Origin: DAOUAG01 sp034432935
Lineage (GTDB): Bacteria; Chloroflexota; Dehalococcoidia; SM23-28-2; RBG-16-64-32
Length of the DNA: 17,078 bases
Assembly: GCA_034432935.1 (NCBI GenBank)
Contig: DAOUBD010000006.1
Location: 1-17,078 of the forward strand
Direction of reading: 5' to 3'
A program made the position numbers and the translations under genes. Below the pieces are notes generated by a model. The model saw nothing but the letters and a program-made list of their open reading frames with translations. It had not been told where the DNA came from and did no database searches. Positions 13,197 through 17,078 of the stretch are shown here, piece after piece. Each line of letters begins with the position of its first letter. The first letter of the stretch is position 1.

Positions 13197-14120
13197 ATGA
13201 GCAGAGCAGATAAGATCGCGGATACGGTGCTAGACCTGGTGGGGCGCACCCCTATGGTGCGCCTGAACCGCGTCGTGCAGCCGGGGTGGGCGGAGGTGGT
13301 CGCCAAGGTGGAGTCCCTGAACCCCGCCGGCAGCATCAAGGACCGCATCGCCCTCAGCATGATCGAGGCGGCCGAGCGGGACGGGCGGCTCAAGCCCGGC
13401 GGGACCATCGTCGAGCCCACCAGCGGCAACACCGGGATCGGCCTGGCCATGGTAGCCGCCGTCAAGGGATACAACCTGATCGTGACGATGCCGGAGGATA
13501 TGAGCCTGGCGCGGCGCGACCTTCTGGCGCGCTACGGGGCCAAGGTGGTCCTGACCCCCGCTATCGAAGGCATGACCGGCGCGGTGTACGCCGCCCAGGA
13601 GCTCGTCAACACGCACCCGGACTACTTCATGCCCCAGCAGTTCGAGAACCCGGCCAATCCCGAGGCCCACCGGCGGACGACGGCCCAGGAGATCCTGGAG
13701 GCCACGGGCGGCCGCATCGACGCCTTCGTGGCCGGCGTCGGCACCGGCGGCACCATCACCGGCGTGGGAGAGGTGCTGAAGGAGCGCAACCCGGAGGTCC
13801 TGGTCGTCGCCGTGGAGCCGGCCCGTTCGCCGGTGCTCCAGGGCGGCCGCGCCGGCATCACCGCCATCCAGGGCATCGGCGCCGGGTTCGCTCCGGGTGT
13901 ACTGAACCGGGATGTCTACGATGAAGTTATGTCTGTGGGAGATGAGGAGTCCATCGAGATGTCGCGCCGCCTGAACCGGGAGGAGGGGCTGCTTGTGGGC
14001 ATCTCTTCGGGAGCCAACGTGGTGGCCTCCCTGAAGATCGCCCGCCGCCTGGGCGAGGGCAAACGGGTCGTTACAGTCCTGCCCGACACCGGAGAGCGAT
14101 ACCTGACGATGGAGGCGTGA
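13197..14120 (+). CDS. cysK: Cysteine synthase A (O-acetylserine sulfhydrylase)
   Basis: A PLP enzyme replacing the acetyl group of O-acetylserine with sulfide to give cysteine. The 307-aa product has the PLP lysine K48 in NPAGSIKDR, the substrate loop TSGNTG (75-80), the phosphate loop GTGGT (182-186), and ISSGAN toward the end, all standard for CysK. The ATG at 13197 follows TAGGAG, which overlaps the stop of the regulator gene. The frame is open to 13107, but that extension lies inside the regulator gene and has no family similarity. Its position between the regulator and the MoaD-MoeB fusion puts the sulfide-dependent and thiocarboxylate-dependent cysteine routes in one operon. Confidence 0.96.
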   Translation: MSRADKIADTVLDLVGRTPMVRLNRVVQPGWAEVVAKVESLNPAGSIKDRIALSMIEAAERDGRLKPGGTIVEPTSGNTGIGLAMVAAVKGYNLIVTMPEDMSLARRDLLARYGAKVVLTPAIEGMTGAVYAAQELVNTHPDYFMPQQFENPANPEAHRRTTAQEILEATGGRIDAFVAGVGTGGTITGVGEVLKERNPEVLVVAVEPARSPVLQGGRAGITAIQGIGAGFAPGVLNRDVYDEVMSVGDEESIEMSRRLNREEGLLVGISSGANVVASLKIARRLGEGKRVVTVLPDTGERYLTMEA

Positions 14121-14145
14121 GTTGCAGGTTGGGAGGAGGGCCCCT

Positions 14146-15246
14146 ATGCCGGTGACAGTCTACATACCGACGCCGTTCCGGAAGCTGACGGGCAACCAGA
14201 CCTACGTGAAGGCCGAGGGCGGCACCGTCGGCGAGGTGCTGGACAGCCTGGGCCGGCAGTTCCCAGGGCTGCGCCATATGATCTTCGATGAGGCCAACGA
14301 GATCCCCGGCCACGTCAACATCTACGTCAACAACCAGGAGATCCACTCCCTCCAGGGCAAGCAGACCCCTGTGCATGACGGCGACGAGATGGCGGTGATC
14401 CCTGCTATAGCCGGCGGCCAGGTGCGGGTGCTCACGCCGGAGCAAGTGAACCGCTACTCGCGGCACATCATCATGCCCCAGGTGGGCCCCGCCGGCCAGC
14501 GCAAGCTCATGGAGTCCAAGGTGCTAATCGTGGGCGCCGGGGGCCTGGGCGGCCCGGCCGCCCTCTATCTGGCCCTGGCCGGCATCGGCACCATCGGCAT
14601 CGTGGACTTCGACGTCGTGGACCTCTCGAACCTCCAGCGCCAGGTGCTGCACCAAAACGAGGACGTCGGGCGGCCCAAGGTGGTCTCGGCTAAGGAAACG
14701 CTCCATGCCTACAACCCAGACGTGGAGGTCATCACCCACAACGTGCCCCTCACCTCTGACAACGCCATGGATATCATCCCCAACTATGACATCGTGGTGA
14801 ACGGGGCGGACAACTTCACGACGCGCTACCTGGTGAACGATGCCTGCTACTTTGCCGGCAAGCCCTTGGTGGACGGCAGCATCCTCCTCTTCGATGGCCA
14901 GGCCACGGTCTTCGTGCCGGGCAAGGGCTGCTATCGCTGCCTGTTCCCGGCGCCGCCTCCGCCGGGCCTCGTGCCCAACTGCGCGGAGGCCGGAGTCCTG
15001 GGGGCCTTGACCGGCGTCATGGGCTCCATTCAGGCCATCGAGGTGATCAAACTGATCTTGGAGATCGGTGAGCCGCTGGTGAGCCGCCTCCTCCTGTTCG
15101 ACGCCCTGTCCATGGAGTTCCGGATCGTCAAGCTGCGCCGCGATCCCAAGTGCCCCCTCTGCGGCGATGACCCCACGGTGACGGCGCTCATCGACTACGA
15201 GGGCTTCTGCGGGGCCCCCTTCCCAGGCGGCCACGACGGCGCATAG
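14146..15246 (+). CDS. Fusion of MoaD/CysO-like sulfur carrier and MoeB/ThiF E1-like adenylyltransferase
   Basis: A 366-aa two-domain protein. Residues 1-91 are a complete CysO/MoaD-like beta-grasp domain (VYIPTPFRKLTGN, HVNIYVNNQEI, VIPAIAGG). Residues 95-366 are a MoeB/ThiF E1: LTPEQVNRYSRHIIMPQ, ATP loop GAGGLGG (130-136), DFDVVDLSNLQRQ, zinc pairs C262/C265 and C336/C339, the E1 Cys C279 in NCAEAGVLG, and YEGFCG. No rhodanese domain follows, unlike MoeZ. E1 enzymes adenylate a free C-terminal glycine, but here the carrier's GG (90-91) is joined directly to QVRVLTPEQ, so it cannot be adenylated unless the chain is cut. The ATG at 14146 with GGAGGAGG upstream is preferred over a TTG at 14122. 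MoaD3, encoded ten bases downstream, has a free GG and is the most likely substrate. Confidence 0.93.
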   Translation: MPVTVYIPTPFRKLTGNQTYVKAEGGTVGEVLDSLGRQFPGLRHMIFDEANEIPGHVNIYVNNQEIHSLQGKQTPVHDGDEMAVIPAIAGGQVRVLTPEQVNRYSRHIIMPQVGPAGQRKLMESKVLIVGAGGLGGPAALYLALAGIGTIGIVDFDVVDLSNLQRQVLHQNEDVGRPKVVSAKETLHAYNPDVEVITHNVPLTSDNAMDIIPNYDIVVNGADNFTTRYLVNDACYFAGKPLVDGSILLFDGQATVFVPGKGCYRCLFPAPPPPGLVPNCAEAGVLGALTGVMGSIQAIEVIKLILEIGEPLVSRLLLFDALSMEFRIVKLRRDPKCPLCGDDPTVTALIDYEGFCGAPFPGGHDGA

Positions 15247-15255
15247 GAGATAACG

Positions 15256-15528
15256 ATGGCGATAGAGGTAAAGGTAACGGCAAACCTACAGAAGCTGCTG
15301 GGCGGCCAGCGCTCCATCACCGGCAACGGCGCCACGGTGCGGGAGCTCTTGGAGGACATCGAGAGGCGCTACCCCGGCTTCCGCGATACCGTGATGGCCG
15401 ACGGCGAGATCCACCGCTTCGTCAACATCTACCTCAACGATGAGGACATCCGCTTTCTGGACAAACTGGACACCCCTTTGAAGGACGGCGACGTTATCTC
15501 CGTGCTGCCGGCCCTGGCGGGCGGCTAA
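15256..15528 (+). CDS. cysO: CysO-like ubiquitin-fold sulfur carrier with free Gly-Gly terminus
   Basis: A 90-aa MoaD/ThiS-family protein ending exactly in ALAGG, the form needed for adenylation and conversion to a thiocarboxylate. HRFVNIYLNDEDIRF is nearly identical to the corresponding stretch of mycobacterial CysO as I remember it, and the order carrier then CysM-like synthase repeats the M. tuberculosis arrangement. An AGGAGA overlapping the stop of the upstream fusion gene lies five bases before the ATG, so translation is tightly linked. It likely receives sulfur after activation by the E1 half of the upstream protein and donates it to CysM. MoaD for molybdopterin synthesis is the alternative, but no moaE or other moa gene is nearby. 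Confidence 0.93.
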   Translation: MAIEVKVTANLQKLLGGQRSITGNGATVRELLEDIERRYPGFRDTVMADGEIHRFVNIYLNDEDIRFLDKLDTPLKDGDVISVLPALAGG

Positions 15529-15546
15529 GGGGCGGCGGCTGGGCCA

Positions 15547-16485
15547 ATGTTGTACGCCTCCATCCTGGATGCCATCGGCAACACCCCGCTGGTGCGCCTC
15601 AACCACTTCTCCCCCAAGCCCAGCGTCCAGATCTACGCCAAGCTGGAGGGCGCCAACCCCACCGGCAGCCTGAAGGACCGCATCGCCCTCTACATGATCA
15701 AGGCCGCTGAGGAGAGCGGGGAGCTAACGCCGGAGAAGACGATCCTGGAGCCCACCAGCGGCAACACCGGCATCAGCCTCGCCATGGTGGCCAGGGCCAA
15801 GGGCTACCGGCTCCTCTGCGTCCTGCCCGATATCGTCACGCCGGAGCGGGAGCAGCTACTGCGCGCCTTCGGCGCCGAGGTGGTATACGCGAAGGACGCC
15901 CGCAGCACCAACGACGCTATCTTCATGGCCCAGCGCATGGTAGCCGAAGAGCCAGACCGTTACTACATGCCCTACCAGTACGGCAACGAGAACAACCCCC
16001 GGGCCCACTACGAGACCACGGGCCCGGAGATCCTGCGGGACCTGGGGCAGGTGGACGTCTTCGTCGCCGGGCTGGGCACCGGCGGTACCCTGACGGGCGT
16101 CGGCCGCTACCTCAAGGAGCACAACCCCAGCGTCAAGGTCATCGCCGCCGTGCCTCACCCTGGCGACCTCGTCCAGGGGCTGCGCGCCCTGGAAGAGGGG
16201 TTCATACCGCCGGTGCTGGACGAATCCGTGCTGGACGGGCGCGTGGTGGTAGACTCCCGCACCTCCTTCGCTATGACCAAGGAGCTGATGGAGCGAGAGG
16301 CGATCTTCGCCGGGATCTCGGCCGGCGCCGTCATGCGCGTCGCCGTCAAGGCAGCCGAGCGGCTGGAACGGGGAAACGTGGTGGCCCTGCTCGCCGATGG
16401 CGGGTGGAAGTATCTCTCCACCACCCTGTGGACCAAGGACTGGGGACAGCCCCACGAAGAGGTGCAAGGGAAGATCTGGTGGTAG
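15547..16485 (+). CDS. cysM: CysM-type cysteine synthase, probably thiocarboxylate- and O-phosphoserine-dependent
   Basis: A 312-aa fold-type II PLP enzyme: PLP lysine K43 in NPTGSLKDR, substrate loop TSGNTG (70-75), phosphate loop GTGGT (177-181), and GGWKYLSTTLW near the end. The last residues EVQGKIWW match the long C-terminal tail that closes over the active site in M. tuberculosis CysM (ending EGQLWA). R213 in GLRALEEGF falls where the M. tuberculosis enzyme has the arginine (R220) that binds the phosphate of O-phosphoserine. In that organism CysM uses CysO thiocarboxylate to form CysO-cysteine. The gene is 18 bases after the CysO-like gene. The ribosome binding site is weak. Specificity is inferred from these residues and context. 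Confidence 0.94.
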   Translation: MLYASILDAIGNTPLVRLNHFSPKPSVQIYAKLEGANPTGSLKDRIALYMIKAAEESGELTPEKTILEPTSGNTGISLAMVARAKGYRLLCVLPDIVTPEREQLLRAFGAEVVYAKDARSTNDAIFMAQRMVAEEPDRYYMPYQYGNENNPRAHYETTGPEILRDLGQVDVFVAGLGTGGTLTGVGRYLKEHNPSVKVIAAVPHPGDLVQGLRALEEGFIPPVLDESVLDGRVVVDSRTSFAMTKELMEREAIFAGISAGAVMRVAVKAAERLERGNVVALLADGGWKYLSTTLWTKDWGQPHEEVQGKIWW

Positions 16486-16519
16486 GCGGGGCAGTACGGC
16501 GCGGACGGAGGAGGCCCTG

Positions 16520-16885
16520 ATGGGACGCGCGATCCTGTACGCCGTCATCGCCGTCCTGGCCCTCTTCGTGCTCTCCACCAGCGTGATCTTGCAGCACGGC
16601 GGCGGCTACACCGCAGGCGCTACGGAAACCACCGTGCACGACCTCCTGATGGTTCCGGAGCGCTACCGGGGTCACGAAGTCACCGCCGAGGGGACCCTGA
16701 AGTTCGACTCCACGACGGGCGGCTACATGCTGGCCGCCGACGGCCAAGGGGTGCTGGTGCGCTACAGCGGCGGGAGCCTGAGCGCCTTCGCCGAGAGCCT
16801 GGTCCGCGTCAGCGGGCGCTTCGACTGGGAGCCGGGCACCGGCGTCTTCATCGAGGCCAGCATCGTCGCGCCGGTGGGCAGGTGA
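16520..16885 (+). CDS. Small membrane-anchored protein, possible periplasmic OB-fold
   Basis: Not assigned to a known family. The 121-aa product has an N-terminal helix (ILYAVIAVLALFVLSTSVIL, residues about 5-24). A beta-rich domain follows: VHDLLMVPERYRGHEVTAEGT, then YMLAADGQGVLVRYSG, then VRVSGRFDWEPGTGVFIEASIV. The 'pathway, gain, G-x-V-x-V-x-G' pattern resembles small OB-fold domains such as CcmE or tRNA-anti-like proteins. The ATG at 16520 has GGAGGAGG five bases upstream; an open extension to 16397 overlaps cysM and is not used. The stop is eight bases before the Mec-like ATG, placing it within the cysteine operon. A role in sulfur or haem handling is possible but not shown. Confidence 0.75.
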   Translation: MGRAILYAVIAVLALFVLSTSVILQHGGGYTAGATETTVHDLLMVPERYRGHEVTAEGTLKFDSTTGGYMLAADGQGVLVRYSGGSLSAFAESLVRVSGRFDWEPGTGVFIEASIVAPVGR

Positions 16886-16893
16886 GGAGCCGC

Positions 16894-17078
16894 ATGCTGG
16901 AACTACCGAAGTCCTTCATCGAAGAGATGATCGCCCACGCCCGGGAGGACGCCCCCAACGAGTGTTGCGGCATCATCGCCGGCCAAGGGGGCCGTGCCGT
17001 CAAGGTCTTCCGGGCGAAGAACGCGGAGGCCAGTCCCTACCGCTACAGCGTCGACCCCCAGGATCTCTTCCGCATCTA
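16894..17078 (+). CDS. mec: Mec-type JAMM/MPN+ metalloprotease, 3' end cut by window edge
   Basis: The first 61 residues of a JAB1/MPN/Mov34 metalloprotease. The opening LPKSFIEEMIAHAREDAPNECCGIIAG contains the catalytic-site glutamate (E23) in the NECCGI element typical of Mec, and the later RAKNAEASPYRYSVDPQDL fits the region preceding the HxHx7-10SxxD zinc motif, which lies beyond the edge and was not seen. In M. tuberculosis Mec hydrolyses CysO-cysteine to release cysteine; related JAMM proteases trim C-terminal tails from sulfur carriers (QbsD, HcyD). Both activities would be useful here: cysteine release from the free carrier, and trimming of the GG-Arg-Leu carrier or cutting of the fusion. 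GAGGAG four bases before the ATG overlaps the upstream stop. Confidence 0.88.
   Translation, partial: MLELPKSFIEEMIAHAREDAPNECCGIIAGQGGRAVKVFRAKNAEASPYRYSVDPQDLFRI

Noticed and set aside
15256..15528. Reading this carrier and the E1 fusion as molybdopterin genes (moaD, moeB)
   Set aside because: No moaE, moaA, moaC, mog or moeA is nearby, while cysK, a CysM-like and a Mec-like gene flank it, so cysteine synthesis is the better explanation.
1..17078. CRISPR arrays, tRNA or rRNA genes, insertion sequences, phage attachment sites
   Set aside because: No regularly spaced repeats, cloverleaf sequences, transposase or integrase frames or terminal inverted repeats were found on either strand by eye.

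Overview
This is a GC-rich bacterial window of about 17 kb, read here as a member of the Chloroflexota or a close relative. That placement is inference, resting on high GC, the mixture of SD-led and apparently leaderless starts, a SAM-I riboswitch, a 4Fe-4S-type PurF and the CysO/CysM/Mec-like genes. There is no phylogenetic marker in the window. Apart from one simple AG repeat there are no signs of mobile DNA, and I found no CRISPR array, tRNA or rRNA.

Layout. (1) 1-2571, minus strand: purine synthesis pair purF then purM (purM runs off the left edge). (2) 2698-3381, minus: a two-helix membrane protein of unknown function with an apparently leaderless GTG start. (3) 3420-5558, plus: promoter, SAM-I riboswitch and intrinsic terminator, then a threonine-synthase-like PLP enzyme, a stand-alone NIL-domain protein and a MoaD/CysO-like ubiquitin-fold protein ending in GG-RL. 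(4) 5575-7321, minus: an exported zinc metallopeptidase, split in this sequence by a frameshift at an 8-base homopolymer, followed by a signal-anchored proline-rich protein with three W-E...F-x-L-x-P repeats. (5) 7322-7650: divergent intergenic region with two good promoters, a palindrome over one -35 box and an (AG)12 tract. (6) 7651-12655, plus: assimilatory sulfate reduction in the order sulfite reductase, APS reductase, ATP sulfurylase, then a Na/Pi-cotransporter-like membrane protein whose start overlaps the end of sat. (7) 12661-17078, plus: an Rrf2 regulator, cysK, a MoaD-MoeB fusion, a free CysO-like protein, a CysM-like synthase, a small membrane-anchored protein (possibly OB-fold), and the first third of a Mec-type JAMM protease that runs off the right edge.

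How the genes work together. Sat activates sulfate to APS, CysH reduces APS to sulfite, and Sir reduces sulfite to sulfide. Sulfide can then enter cysteine by the ordinary CysK reaction, or by a protein-thiocarboxylate route: the E1-like domain adenylates the C-terminal Gly of a ubiquitin-fold carrier, sulfur is loaded as a thiocarboxylate, CysM attaches it to a serine-derived acceptor, and Mec releases cysteine (as described for Mycobacterium tuberculosis CysO/CysM/Mec). The window encodes three ubiquitin-fold carriers with three different contexts for the essential GG: free (15256-15528), followed by two extra residues (5277-5558), and buried inside a fusion to the E1 domain (14146-15246). 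The SAM-riboswitch operon is the most interesting part. A threonine-synthase-like enzyme, a NIL protein and a sulfur carrier controlled by SAM make little sense for threonine synthesis. They make good sense as a candidate protein-thiocarboxylate route to homocysteine from O-phosphohomoserine.
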